From contig OZ035962.1 of the NCBI GenBank assembly GCA_964034945.1, forward strand, positions 50,586,231 to 50,650,230: 64,000 nucleotides of DNA, given 5' to 3'. Origin of the DNA: Chrysopilus asiliformis (Eukaryota > Arthropoda > Insecta > Diptera > Rhagionidae). The stretch's first letter is position 1. Every line of letters starts with the position of its first letter. A program made the translations under genes and the position numbers. Shown here in pieces: positions 9,891-21,300 of this stretch. The notes below the pieces were generated by a model that saw nothing but the letters and a program-made list of their open reading frames with translations, searched no databases and had not been told where the DNA came from.

Positions 9891-10304
9891 TGGCACCCGA
9901 TTGAACCATAATAAATCAGTTATAGCTGTAACAATTTACATTTCTCCCAACCAATCAATAAATACAATTATTGAATTTATCCACGATAATTTGCTAAAGT
10001 ACTCACCAGAAATATCGCGGATTCTTAAAAAGATTACGATAAAATTCCTATGATTTTAAGTGGAAATTTTAATGTGAATTTTGCATTGGATACAGCGCTC
10101 CCTTTGATTGAGTTCCTCAACACCAAATTAAATTTAAAAATGTGCTCCAGTCGCACTGAATCGACAACAAGATCGAAAACAGTAATTGACGCTGTATTTC
10201 AAAGATATATTGATCAAACCCAAACCAAAGCATTCATTTTATACTTTAGTTATCATAAGCCGCTCGTGTCATTTATTGAAATTGAAAACAAAGAGTCTGA
10301 ATAA
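9889..10304 (+). pseudogene. AP-endonuclease-like fragment (LINE or Helentron)
   Basis: First frame: VIAVTIYISPNQSINTIIEF. After a one-base shift near 10045: ILSGNFNVNFALD, TTRSKTVIDAVF and FSYHKPLVSF before the stop at 10302. Y.SPN, SG.FN.NF and the final S(Y/D)HKP follow the motif order of exonuclease/endonuclease/phosphatase domains, where GDFN and SDH hold catalytic residues. Here Asp of GDFN is changed to Asn, so it should be inactive. Such domains occur in non-LTR retrotransposons and at the C-terminus of Helentron Rep-helicases. No RT or helicase lies next to it, so I cannot choose, but the many DINE-like copies make the Helentron source attractive. Confidence 0.6.
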
Positions 10305-10580
10305 AAATGTAATATAACTTTTGAACTTGGTACCAATATTATAATAAATAAACGCTATAACTATCCCACTCCTGATACCGCATTCGTCTCATTCTCTCGC
10401 TGTTTAGTTTTCCTAAGGTTTCACTTCTACCGCGTGTGCACTGCACACACATGTTTTTTTTTATAAAAATCCTCGCGAGTTTGGCTAGGGACTTGAAATT
10501 TGGCAAAGAGCGTTTCTCAAAAAATGAAAACAAAGTTCGTTGATGAGCAAAATTAATCCAACCGTTCCAGAATATCCCGT
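10292..10580 (-). repeat. Dispersed repeat H, copy 1
   Basis: The block from AATAAAAATGTAATATAACTT to CGCGTGTGCACTGCACACAC recurs at 46216-46372. It includes a perfect palindrome around GTGTGCAGTGCACAC. Here it continues into a stretch like the middle of a DINE-like element (GACTTGAAATTTGGC, GTTCGTTGATGAGC). No coding. Confidence 0.7.
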
Positions 10581-10589
10581 TCAAATGAA

Positions 10590-11145
10590 AATATTTTTGA
10601 GATTCTCTGGAAAACAGTGAGTAAGGTCAAAAAATTATAAATGCTAGAAAAACTCTTACACAACTCTTCTATCCAACTGAATTTAATTTGACCACTCCTT
10701 CTCACGCCTAGAAATCTCCGTTTTTCTTATGGCGACTGCCTAAAGGCAACATTTTATTATGCAATCAAGCATTTCTAATTTGAACGCAATTCGAAATGAA
10801 TACCTCTTAATATTTCTTAAATTTGTCACATAAAAATTGTCCAAGGATGCGTAAGCATCTAAGGATAAACTAGACTTTTTGAGAATAAATACTCTGTTAA
10901 ATAAAAAGCTTAAAATTTCCTGTACATATAATCGCGAGTGTACTGTACAATACTTATGATACTACGTACTTCATATAAGAAACCAAAAAGTTTGAAGAGT
11001 GGATTGTTGAAAGCTTTGAGGCTCGTAAATGTACAAATTTATGAAACGAATGTCAAGTACACAAAACTCATATTTTTAGTCGCCCAAGTCTAATGTCAGG
11101 CACACGGCTGTCATCAACTGACCCTTAGGGCTGGATATGGCTCTT
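10590..11145. other. No recognised feature
   Basis: AT-rich sequence without supported coding or terminal repeats. It is flanked by TE fragments. Confidence 0.4.
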
Positions 11146-11396
11146 TTTTTATTAAAGTATTTTGAATATAACCAAAAGACCCCATCTCTCTGTTCTCAAC
11201 ACAAAATTTTAACATTTTAAATGTTTTTTTTTGCGATTTATGAAAGTGATGACATCTCACTCTCTATTTCGGCGCTACTAATGTCTCTCGCCAGAACTCC
11301 CTACACAGTCTTATCAATTTATTTGGATACCGAATTCTCTCATGGCTTTATAAAGTTCTACCCTGACTATGCTATAATTTTAAATTTATGCATTTA

Positions 11397-11497
11397 CTAG
11401 CTTGCATACCCGCCGTTGTCGGATAAAAGTTTTTTGCAAAAATTTTCTCGCGGCCAAAAAACAAAGAAATAACTTGAAAACTTTTGAAAAAAAGGCT
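11397..11497 (-). mobile_element. Helitron tail variant
   Basis: On the minus strand it ends CCGACAACGGCGGGTATGCA...CTAG, with CTAG at 11397-11400 next to T. The CCG...CGG hairpin just before the end is typical of Helitron 3' ends. A mutated sister end (CTCG instead of CTAG) starts at 13086. Confidence 0.7.
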
Positions 11498-12722
11498 AAA
11501 TTTTACTTTAGGGGCGCGGTTGACTAGGATCCTCATATTTTTTTCCTAGCTTTATGGGGTCAAATGGATTTAAAAAAAAAATTAGTCGCTCGGCCATAGG
11601 GGGGAGCCGAGAGCCTAATTTGTTTGTTTTTTGACCGATTTTAAAACTGTAAACGCCAAAAGGTGTCCCTCAAAGAGTTCTTTCCAAAAAGTTTTTGTTT
11701 GCCCCACTCAAGAAAAAATACGCCTACAGCACTGAAAACAAAAAAATTCTCTAAAATGTATTTTTTTGGACTCCGGAGCTCTCAAAATGCATTTTGAGCC
11801 ACTTTTGTATTTTTGGGGTCAGTGAGCCCCCTTAGAGTCCAAAAAAATACATTTTAGAGATTTTTTTTGTTTTCAGTGCTGTAGGCGTATTTTTTCTTGA
11901 GTGGGGGCAAACAAAAACTTTTTGGAAAGAACTCTTTGAGGGACACCTTTTGACGTTTACAGTTTTAAAATCGGTCAAAAAACAAACAAATTATAGCCGT
12001 TTGTAGTTTTTGCGAAAAAACTTTGGGGGGCTCCTGGCTCCCCCCTATGGCCGAGCGACTAAATTTTTTATACCCGTATGGTGAAACCAAAGGGTATATT
12101 AACTTTGCCTTACCGTTTGTAACGCCAAGATCCCGTCATCACACACAAAAATGAATTACACCAGTGTGTTTTGAATGATAAAAAAAATTGAATTTTGCAT
12201 GTCCGTCCGTCTGTCTGTCTGTCCGTCTGTCTGTCCGTCTGTCTGTCTGTCTGTCTGTCTGTGGCGCGGATTGCGGGCGCACGGATTGAGCTACAGACTT
12301 GAAATTTTGCGCAGATTCGTTTTTCGTAAAATGCGAGGCTAAGTTCATTAATGGGCAAAAATGGACCATTAGGGGGAGTAGCCCCCCATACGAACGAAAA
12401 CGTTTTTTGCGAATATCTCAAAAACGGTACATCCTATCAAAAAAGTGCAAGAACAAAAGTTATTTAGAATATGATTCTACATAAAACTCCCATACATCAA
12501 AATCCGATTGGAACAAGTTTTAAAAAAATCTTATTGGAAAATTTGAATTCAAATGAAATTTTGATACGCCATTCAATTAAATCACCATACGGGTTTTCAA
12601 TAATTGCCAGATTGGCAATTATAGCTTTTGTTATGTTTTTTTTTTAAATCCATTTGACCCCATAAAGCTAGGAAAAAAATATGAAGATCCTAGTCAACCG
12701 CGCCCCTAAAGTAAAATTTTGT
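11498..12722. mobile_element. Fold-back element split by a DINE-like insertion
   Basis: The left arm (11498-11775) and right arm (about 11838-12060 plus 12640-12722) are near-perfect reverse complements, beginning AAATTTTACTTTAGGGGCGC. The spacer is about 60 bp. A DINE-like element sits in the right arm only, and the left arm shows the uninterrupted sequence. It lies within Helitron-derived sequence. No coding. Confidence 0.85.
12067..12637 (+). mobile_element. DINE-1-like Helentron, copy 4 (complete)
   Basis: TATACCCGTATGGTGAAACC start, (GTCY)n at 12200-12260, GGGGGAGTAGCCCCCC in place of the usual GGTACC centre, inverted 13-mer, hairpin and TTTTGTTATG end, inserted in a T-rich spot of the fold-back arm. 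Confidence 0.85.
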
Positions 12723-13210
12723 CGAAAAAAATCGTTATGCCTACAGGACATCCCGTTCCAAATTTTAGAATTCTAACACCAGATTCGTGATCAGCGACCC
12801 AAAAAACCTCTCCCCCTGAAATGGTCAGAAGCGAAGCACGTTCTGGAAAATTCATTAGATATTTTTTTCAAGCAAAAAATTTTCCGAGTTTCAACCAAAG
12901 TTTAGTAGTTCTAAAAATGGTCCATGCTAGACTTTGGGCACGAAACTTGGCTGACGCGTCCTTGTTGTTTCAATTGAATTAATTTAAAATATGCAATCAT
13001 TGTCCATGAGAAATTCGATACAATCGTTTGTTCATATAAAAATTTCATGTCAAGAAAAACAAATATTTTTCAAAATATTAACCAACTCGCTTGCATACCC
13101 GCCGTTACCGGGTTAAGTTTTTTGTATAAGTTTTAAAATACGAAGAAACCCGGAAAGAACTTAAAAACTTTTGAGAAAAATCTTATCCTTGCAGGACTCT
13201 TCGTTGCGAA
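12723..13210 (-). mobile_element. Helitron body fragments
   Basis: Contains the 122-bp unit motifs GATTCGTGATCAGCGACCC and CTACAGGACATCCCGTT, then a Helitron tail-like segment CGCTTGCATACCCGCCGTTACCGGG from 13086. Ends are eroded. Confidence 0.6.
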
Positions 13211-13221
13211 TTAGTCTAACA

Positions 13222-14157
13222 TCAGTATAGGGATTCTGAGGGAACAAGCGAGTTATGTGCACATATTCAACTTTCTTTTAATTGTGTTGGTGGATACAGC
13301 ACACTAATGCAGGTTTGACTTCCAATGCGATTTCCTTCACTCGGGTAACACTAATGGTTTGACGTCTGGAAATCTATTCCACATTTCCAACGTTTTTATC
13401 GACATTTCCAAGGGATATCACTTGCTTTGTGAGGTGGTGAAAACAGTGCGTTTGCGTAGAAGTTTAGCGCATACAAAACACCAAGAGCAGGCGATATTAA
13501 AATTTGATTAGGCATGTGCGGAGTCAACATTTCAATGATTTCCACTGCTAGTGCCTGTGGAAGCCCATTTATTTCTATAAATATCACAAACACATAAATT
13601 TAAAGTTTTTAAACATACATAATTTACGCTTTTTTACCTTTCTTCGAGTATCGCAAAAGGATCTGACGCGTCCCGTAGATTTCGCCTCATTATTCGCATT
13701 TGATTCCTCCTAAGGTAATAATAAACGGATACTGCGGATTGTCTTTGGTAAATTATTAAAAACACTATCTAAAGTTTTTCGCGGTACTTTTCGTTGTCCA
13801 CTTCTCTCACATTTGATCGAGAATTTTTGGGTTACTTATTACACTTGCAACTTATAAATTCAATTCAATTCAATTATTTATTGATGCTATAGTATTAAGT
13901 ATAAATTCAGTACAAACTTAATAACAATGATAAAGTGGTAAAATTCAGTCAAGAAATTCTATATGACAAATTTAATATAATGAGAATGTATTTACACACA
14001 CACCATTAGCATTGCAACTTATAAAATTCACATCGGGTAGGTAAAAAATTCTTCATCGCTGCGGATCTTCAAGAAAATTTCCTAACTTAAAAAAAATTCC
14101 CTCTTTTCGCTATTCCACTGGCGATAAGTTTCGATTATGCTCAGAATCGGTGTACAG
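13222..14157 (-). repeat. Right arm of the 7-kb inverted pair
   Basis: Reverse complement of 7015-7885. It keeps about 100 bp of transposase sequence deleted from the left arm, and ends at CAGAATCGGTGTACAG. Confidence 0.75.
13396..13690 (-). pseudogene. PIF/Harbinger-like transposase N-terminal fragment (right copy)
   Basis: On the minus strand the DASDPFAILEER block is followed by the open frame INGLPQALAVEIIEMLTPHM, then ISPALGVLYALNFYANALF. The last block matches the region of HARBI1-like transposases in which a 'L.VL.AL.F.ATG.F' helix precedes the helix-turn-helix. It is longer than the 7.5-kb copy, so it better represents the parent. There is no DDE core. Whether a 60-bp intron separates the blocks is unresolved. 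Confidence 0.55.
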
Positions 14158-14660
14158 ATTCGTGATCAGCGGCCTCGAAAACCACCTTATGCCATTTTTT
14201 CCCGGAAAAAATGGGAAAAAGGATATTTGCGTTATCCTTACAGGACTTTCCTTTTTTAACTTCGAAAATCTAACACCGGATTCGTGATCAGCGACACCGA
14301 AAACCCCCTAATGCAATTTTTCGCAGGGAAAGATGGGGAAAAGGATATTTGGGTTATCCTTACAGGACCTTCTGTTTCCGATTTCGAAAATCTAACACCG
14401 GATTCGTGATCAGCGACCCCGAAAACCCCCGAATGAAACTCAGTTTCATGGTGAAAAACATGGCGAAAAAAACGTTTCAAAAACTCCCAAACCTCCTTTA
14501 CCCCCTCAGAGGTACAATTTCGGAAAACTCCGCCTTAGTAAGCGCATACGCGATGGTGGGGACATACTGTGAAAGTTTAAAGTCTCTAGCTTCAGGGGTT
14601 TAGGCTGGGCGTTGATGAGTCAGGCTGAGTCAATCAGGTTAAACGATTTTATAAAAGATA
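14158..14660 (-). mobile_element. Helitron fragments ending in a gamma head
   Basis: Three partial 122-bp units (CGTGATCAGCG, TTATCCTTACAGGAC) lead into sequence matching 34965-35160 inverted, ending near AAACGATTTTATAAAAGATAGA, a variant of the TCTATATATAAAATCGTTT head. Confidence 0.65.
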
Positions 14661-15480
14661 GATTTCGTGGATGGGGCATTTAAAGGCCGACGGCCACGTG
14701 AAGATGAACATTTTTTGCAGATGATTAGATGCAGTTATATGAAAAGGCCTTGGTTGGATAGAGACAGAACTAGCATATGCAGAAAAATGTTGTCATCTGA
14801 TGCTATAATTATTCCATCTGCTTTTATAATTTTTCATCTTGATTATAGAAATAGTTGAATGGGTTCATCTTTTTTATGGTATCTTCATCTTCAAAACCGA
14901 ACATTCAAAATGAGCGCGGAAAGCTTTAAAAATGTCGTTCTTTGGCACATGATCAATATAACGGAAATCGTTTAATATATGTAAAAAAAACTCATGTCTA
15001 GTCGCTCTAGTCCGGATGTCCACTCTCTATATTATGAGCTCTATACATACATGCTGGTGTTATAACGCCGACGTTGACGCCTCATCTGTTTGGAGCATCA
15101 CTTTCGAGATATTTAAATTACTGAGGTCAACCCTAATATTTAAAAAAAATCCTTTAAAAAGAATTTAAAATTTGTTTGCATCAGGACAACGTTGCTCCAC
15201 AAATTCAACTACTAATAGGCTTTCCCGACGCACACAAATTTTAAATTTACTGTAATGATTATTTTATCCTTTTAAAGGATTTCTTTTATTCAGGAGTTTT
15301 TCTATATTTTTAGGTTTTTCTTCAGTCGGGGGTTTTTCAAAATTTTTATTTTGTTTTTTTTTTCACTCTTTTTAAAGATAACAGTGAACAAACTTTTTAT
15401 GTCCGATTGAATGTAAAGTTTTTTGGTAATCATTTTGTATTGTAATAATTATTTAAAGATTAACAATTTTTTTCAAGTAA
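14660..15480. other. No recognised feature
   Basis: No coding frame or terminal repeat supported. A few TC-rich runs only. Confidence 0.4.
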
Positions 15481-15483
15481 TGT

Positions 15484-15790
15484 CCCTCGAATGCCGAAGC
15501 GGGATCGAAATCGGTTCAGTGGATCAGGAGATACAAGGAGAAGGGGTTTAAATTGAGGGGGGAAGGGGAACTCTTGTACACTAAAATATTCCTTTCATTA
15601 TTTACAACCGAATGCCAAAAGCGGGATTGGAATCGGTTCAGTGGATCAGAAGAAAACAAGAAGACGGGGTTTAAATTGAGCGGGGAGGGGTAACTGTACA
15701 CTAAAATATTCCTTTCATTATTTACAAGCAAATGGCGGAAGCCGTATCGAAATCGGGTGGGTGGTTCAAAAGTTATGAGTTAAGGAAGTA
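15484..15790 (+). repeat. Tandem repeat, about 121-bp unit, 2.5 copies
   Basis: Units begin CGAATGCC(G/A)AAGCGGGAT and contain GGTTCAGTGGATCAG, GGGTTTAAATTGAG and TACACTAAAATATTCCTTTC. The third copy is partial. Confidence 0.85.
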
Positions 15791-16059
15791 CAAATTTCGC
15801 GCCAAACGATATACCATCTCCGTTCAGTCAGGGATAAAAAAATGAGGAAACAATTAATAGAAATCCATGTACTATATTTTCCCTTAAATTTTTTTGTTTC
15901 TTCAGTATCTGATACAAATTCTTTTAAAAAAAATTATGACGTCTGTTACCAAATTTTTTTTCGTGTAAAAATTAGAAGAAAAAAATCAGCCATTTCCCAT
16001 AGAAATTTTTTCCAATAATAAATTTTTTCCCAATATGTAATACAAATTCTTGATTTCGG

Positions 16060-16135
16060 AAATCTAATAGCAAATTTTATTAATATCTCTAATAGCGAAT
16101 TTTATTAATATTTCTAATAGCAAATTTTATTATTT
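16060..16135 (+). repeat. Tandem TCTAATAGCAAATTTTATTA repeat
   Basis: Three copies of a 23-26-bp unit with single-base differences. Confidence 0.85.
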
Positions 16136-16929
16136 CATGCAAATGTTTCAAAATTACCCGCCTAATCACAATTCGAAATCTCAGGAAAAAATTCTGATGA
16201 AATCGGGCGAAAAGTGAAAATTAAAGTAATACCCTCGTGTCATTTTGAAATCGGATTAAAGTGTTAAACGCAAATAAAGTGCAAAAACGTCCAACGTTTG
16301 ACGTTTCTCAACTAGTGGTGCTCTAAATAATGTTTGTAGTTCGTTCTCAACACATGCCAACTACCGTCAGCATTGATACTTTCGACGATTTAAAAGTGGG
16401 CAAAACAGCGATAATTTGCGCACTATATCGATATTAACAGCTTCGCATCGATCATCCATGAGGAAAGAGCGAATATATTTCTCAGCTGTCAAACGTGAGT
16501 CTGAGAGCGTAACGCCATCTGTTGGCGATAACATTATCGTGAGGGACAAAATTATGCGTTTTTCAGTTCCAAATACAATTTTTTCTCCGTCCATACCATA
16601 ATCCCATACAAAATCCAAATTTCAATTTTTCCGATATTCCCGCTTTTCCCCAAAATTTTTCTTTACTTTTCCAACAAAACGAAAAAATAATCGGGATTTT
16701 TGATTTGGAATTAATGAAAGTGCAAGCCAGAAAACCGCTGCCACCAGCAACCCCTGAAAGTATGCAATTTCGGGTTTTCAAGATTTTCCGACTTTTCCTG
16801 TGGAAATTTCCAATTTTCGGCTCCGTAGTGTTTTTACCTGGTTCAGTAGTAATTCAACAAAGAAATCCCCATGCAAATCGGATTATATTCAGCCCAGTTA
16901 TGTATAATCTTATTGACCGCGATTCATTT

Positions 16930-17396
16930 TTATACCCGTATGGTGAAACCAAAGGGTATATTAGATTTGCCTTACCGTTTGTAACGCCAAGATCCCGTCA
17001 TCACACAAAAAAAGCAGGTGTCTGTCTCGTAGAGACGGCCAGGAGACGTGGATTCGCCTACAACGATCGCCAATAGATATTTAAGTAAGAAATTTTAGGG
17101 AAAAGGAAATTAAGGAAACAAATTTTTATTTAAAATATAACAAAAGCTATAATTGCCAATCTGGCAATTATTGAAAATCCGTATGGTAATTTAAGTGAAC
17201 GGCGAACAGTTGTATCAAAATTCCAGTTTGAAGTCAAACTTTCTAATTAGATTTTTTTAGAATTTTTTCCAATCGGATTTTGATGTATGGGAGTTTTATG
17301 TAGAATCATATCCTAAATAACTTTTGTTCTTGCACTTTTTTGATAAGATGCACCGTTTTTGAGATATTCGGTTTCACCATACGGATATAATAATTT
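16930..17396 (+). mobile_element. Chimeric DINE-like element, copy 5, holding repeat S
   Basis: The first 80 bp of a plus DINE-like copy (TATACCCG to ATCACACA) are joined at 17011 to a roughly 105-bp repeat S (GTGTCTGTCTCGTAGAGACG...). Then follows the inverted 3' half (CATAACAAAAGC...TTTGAGATATTC) and a stub of the 5' end. The (GTCY)n tract is gone. The same chimera is at 24298-24765 in unit B, so it predates the duplication. Confidence 0.75.
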
Positions 17397-17405
17397 TATT
17401 TATAA

Positions 17406-20400
17406 CTAGCAGACCCTTCGTTGGCAGCTAAAAGTTTTTTGTAAAAATTTTAGAATGCCAAAAAACCATAAATAACTTAAAAACTTTTGGGAAAAGACGT
17501 TATCCTTACAGGACCTTCCGTTTAGAATTTGAAAAATTTAACACCGGATTCGCGATCAGTGACCCCGGAAACCCCCTTATGCAGATTTTCTCCGGGAAAA
17601 ACGGGAAAAGGATATTTGTATTATCCTTTCAGGACCTTCCGTTTCGAATTTTGAAAATCTAATACCGGATTCGTGATCAGCGACCCCAAAAACCCCATAA
17701 TGCAAATTTTTCCGGGGCAAAATGGAAAAAAGGATATTTTCGTTATCCTTACAGGACCTTCTGCTTTGAATTTTGAAAATCTAACATAGCTTAAAACCTG
17801 ATCCTGGCAACGCAGATCATTTTGCAAAAAACCGCGTAAAAATCGGTCCAGTAGTTTTTGAGTTTTGTAATCACAAACAAACAGACAGACAAACATCCAT
17901 TTTTATATATATATAGCAGACCCTTCGTTGGCAGCTAAAAGTTTTTTGCATAAATTTTAGAATGCCAAAAAACCATAAATAACTTAAAAACTTTTGGGAA
18001 AAGACGTTATCCTTACAGGACCTTCCGTTTAGAATTTGAAAAATTTAACACCGGATTCGCGATCAGTGACCCCGGAAACCCCCTTATGCAGATTTTCTCC
18101 GGGAAAAACGGGAAAAGGATATTTGTATTATCCGTACAGGACCTTCTGTTTCGTACTTTGCAAATCTAATACCGGATTCGTGATTACCGACCCCAAAAAC
18201 CCTATAATGAAAGTTTTTCCGGGGAAAAAAGGGAAAAAGGTTATTTATCCTTACAGGACCTTCCGTTTCGTATTTTGAAAATCTAATACCGGATTCGTGA
18301 TCAGCGACCCCAAAAACCCCATAATACCAATTTTTCCGGCGAAAAAGCGGAAAAAGGATATTTGTATTATCCTTACAGGACCTTCTGTTTCGAATTTTAA
18401 AATTCCAACAGCAGAGGCGTGATATTCCAAAACCTATTTTTGCGAGAAAAATTGGAAAAATGACATTTCCGTTATCCTTACAGGACCTTCCGTTTAGCAT
18501 TTGAAAAATCGATCACCGGATTCGCGATCAGCGACCTCAAAAATCCCTTAGTGTCAATTGTTTCAAGAAAAATGGGAAAAAGGACATTTGCGTTATCCTT
18601 ACAGGACTTCTCGGTTAGAATTTTGAAATTCCAACACCGGATTCGTGATCAGCGACCTCGAAAACTCCCTAAGGCCGATTTTTCCCAGGAAAAACTGGAA
18701 AAATGATATTTGCGTTATCCTTACCGTTTCGAATCCGTTTCGAATTTTAAAAATCTAATACCGGATTCGTGATCAGCGACCCCAAAAACCCTATAATGCA
18801 AATTTTTCCGGGGCAAAATGGGAAAAAGGATATTTTCATTATCCTTACAGGACCTTCCGTTTCGAATTTTAAAAATCTAATACCGGATTCGTGATCAGCG
18901 ACCCCAAAAACCCTATAATTCAAATTTTTCCGGGGAGAAATGGGAAAAAGGATATTTTCATTATCCTTACAGGACCTTCCGTTTCGAATTTTGAAAATCT
19001 AATACCGGATTCGTGATCAGTGACCCCAAAAACCCTATAATGCAAATTTTTCCGGGGAAAAATGGGAAAAAGGATATTTTCGTTATCCTTACAGGACCTT
19101 CTGCTTTGAATTTTGAAAATCTTACATAGCTTAAAACCTGATCCTGGCAACGCAGATCATTTTGCAAAAAACCGCATAAAAATCGGTCCAGTAGTTTTTG
19201 AGTTTTGTAATCACAAACAAACAGACAGACAAACATCCATTTTTATATATATATAGCAGACCCTTCGTTGGCAGCTAAAAGTTTTTTGCATAAATTTTAG
19301 AATGCCAAAAAACCATAAATAACTTAAAAACTTTTGGGAAAAGACGTTATCCTTACAGGACCTTCCGTTTAGAATTTGAAAAATTTAACACCGGATTCGC
19401 GATCAGTGACCCCGGAAACCCCCTTATGCAGATTTTCTCCGGGAAAAACGGGAAAAGGATATTTGTATTATCCGTACAGGACCTTCTGTTTCGTACTTTG
19501 CAAATCTAATACCGGATTCGTGATTAGAATTTTGAAATTCCAACACCGGATTCGTGATCAGCGACCTCGAAAACTCCCTAAGGCCGATTTTTCCCAGGAA
19601 AAACTGGAAAAATGATATTTGCGTTATCCTTACCGTTTCGAATCCGTTTCGAATTTTAAAAATCTAATACCGGATTCGTGATCAGCGACCCCAAAAACCC
19701 TATAATGCAAATTTTTCCGGGGCAAAATGGGAAAAAGGATATTTTCATTATCCTTACAGGACCTTCCGTTTCGAATTTTGAAAATCTAATACCGGATTCG
19801 TGATCAGCGACCCCAAAAACCCTATAATACAAATTTTTCCGGGGAGAAATGGGAAAAAGGATATTTTCATTATCCTTACAGGACCTTCCGTTTCGAATTT
19901 TAAAATTCCAACAGCAGGGCCGTGATCAGCGACCCCAAAAACCCCATAATGCAAATTTTTCCGGGGAGAAATGGGAAAAAGGATATTTTCATTATCCTTA
20001 CAGGACCTTCCGTTTCGAATTTTGAAAATCTAATACCGGATTCGTGATCAGCGACCCCAAAAACCCTATAATGTAAATTTTTCCGGGGAGAAATGGGAAA
20101 AAGGATATTTTCATTATCCTTACAGGACCTTCCGTTTAGAATTTTGAAAATCTAATACCGGATTCGTGATCAGCGACCCCAAAAACCCCATAACGCAAAT
20201 TTTTCCGGGGAGAAATGGGAAAAAGGATATTTTCATTATCCTTACAGGACCTTCCGTTTAGAATTTTGAAAATCTAATACCGGATTCGTGATCAGCGACT
20301 CCAAAAACCCTACAATGCAAATTTTTCCGGGGAAAAATGGGAAAAAGGATATTTTCATTATCCTTACAGGACCTTCCGTTTCGAATTTTGAAAATCTACA

Positions 20401-20545
20401 TAGCTAAAAACCTGCTCCTGGCAACGCAGATGATTTTGCAAAAAACCGCGTAAAAATCGGTCCAGTAATTTTTGAGTTTTGTAATCTCAAACAAACAGAC
20501 AAACAGACAGACAAACAGACAAACATCCATTTTTATATATATAGA
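17406..20545 (-). mobile_element. Head-to-tail array of three Helitrons
   Basis: The minus-strand ends are TCTATATATATAAAAATGG at 20545 and GGGTCTGCTAG at 17406. Unit B has the uninterrupted site TTTATAATTGGTTT, so the array sits exactly between A and T without target duplication, the Helitron rule. Internal joints at about 17913 and 19255, where a head runs straight into a tail (TATATATATAGCAGACCC), split it into three elements of about 0.5, 1.34 and 1.29 kb. The interiors are 122-bp units. No Rep-helicase coding, so it depends on an outside enzyme. Confidence 0.93.
19630..20380 (-). repeat. 122-bp tandem units inside the Helitron
   Basis: The CTTACAGG motif recurs at 19753, 19875, 19997, 20119, 20241 and 20363, exactly 122 bp apart. 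Each unit carries CCGGATTCGTGATCAGCGAC, CCCCAAAAACCC, TTTTTCCGGGG and GGAAAAAGGATATTTTCATT. The length is not a multiple of three, so the recurring open frames here are not protein repeats. Confidence 0.92.
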
Positions 20546-20723
20546 TTGGTTTATGATAAGAGAAGTGTGATATAAATATCATACATACAGTGTTCAAACG
20601 GTCCCATTTCTAGTCTTTCGTTCAAATTAGTTATATATATATAATGACGGAGGTTTCACATTTTATTACTATTTCATCGATTCTACTACTATTTTTCGGC
20701 CGATTTACTACGATTTCGAAAAT

Positions 20724-21300
20724 CAAAAGACACAACCCTGAACAGAACTTTAATGCTGGGAGCGAAATATCGCTCTCTTACTAATGAAATACATACTTAT
20801 ATATGTGTGTGCATCATTCCCAACAGCCATCGCTCGAGGCTTTCATTCATTTTTATGCGAAGCCCACAAACCGCTTTGAACAACTTAAATAGAAATCATT
20901 CTCGTCCCCAAGAACGAGAGTCGGAAACCACAGCAAACGCTTTTGCCGTTAAGAGCGAAAAGAACGAAATAACATGACATTCAATACATCAGATTCAACA
21001 CACACAAAGGAGGAGCATAAAGAGTATAAATGTGAAACCTGTACTACAAGCAGCAAACACAGCATAGCAGCGGCAGTAAAAATTTTGATTTTGATCTTTA
21101 AAAAAATGATTGAACATAGTTTAACATAACAAAATACCCTAAACAATGCTTTAATGTAGGCCTCATCTTATAACACAGTTTCTGTTCGGATGTCACCACA
21201 AACTATCGAGTATCATCGATTGCAAATTTGTTATCAGGCAGCAAGCCGATTTTCTAATTTGTACCCCCATAACCAAAATCCAAGAGGTATCCACGTCAAA
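20724..21300 (+). repeat. Dispersed repeat G, copy 1
   Basis: Recurs at 24952-25528 (unit B) and, rearranged, at 47838-48510. It contains ACTTTAATGCTGGGAGCGAA, a GAGTATAAATG TATA-like motif and a CAGCGGCAGT segment. It might be part of an LTR or a MITE; ends are not defined. Confidence 0.65.

Noticed and set aside
17621..20000. Recurring peptides such as GFLGSLITNPVLDFQNSK across the window
   Set aside because: They are translations of the 122-bp Helitron unit. The unit is not a multiple of three, so the frame changes from unit to unit.
19630..20380. Evenly spaced repeats like a CRISPR array
   Set aside because: The units are contiguous 122-bp tandem repeats without unique spacers, in insect-like TE DNA and without cas genes.
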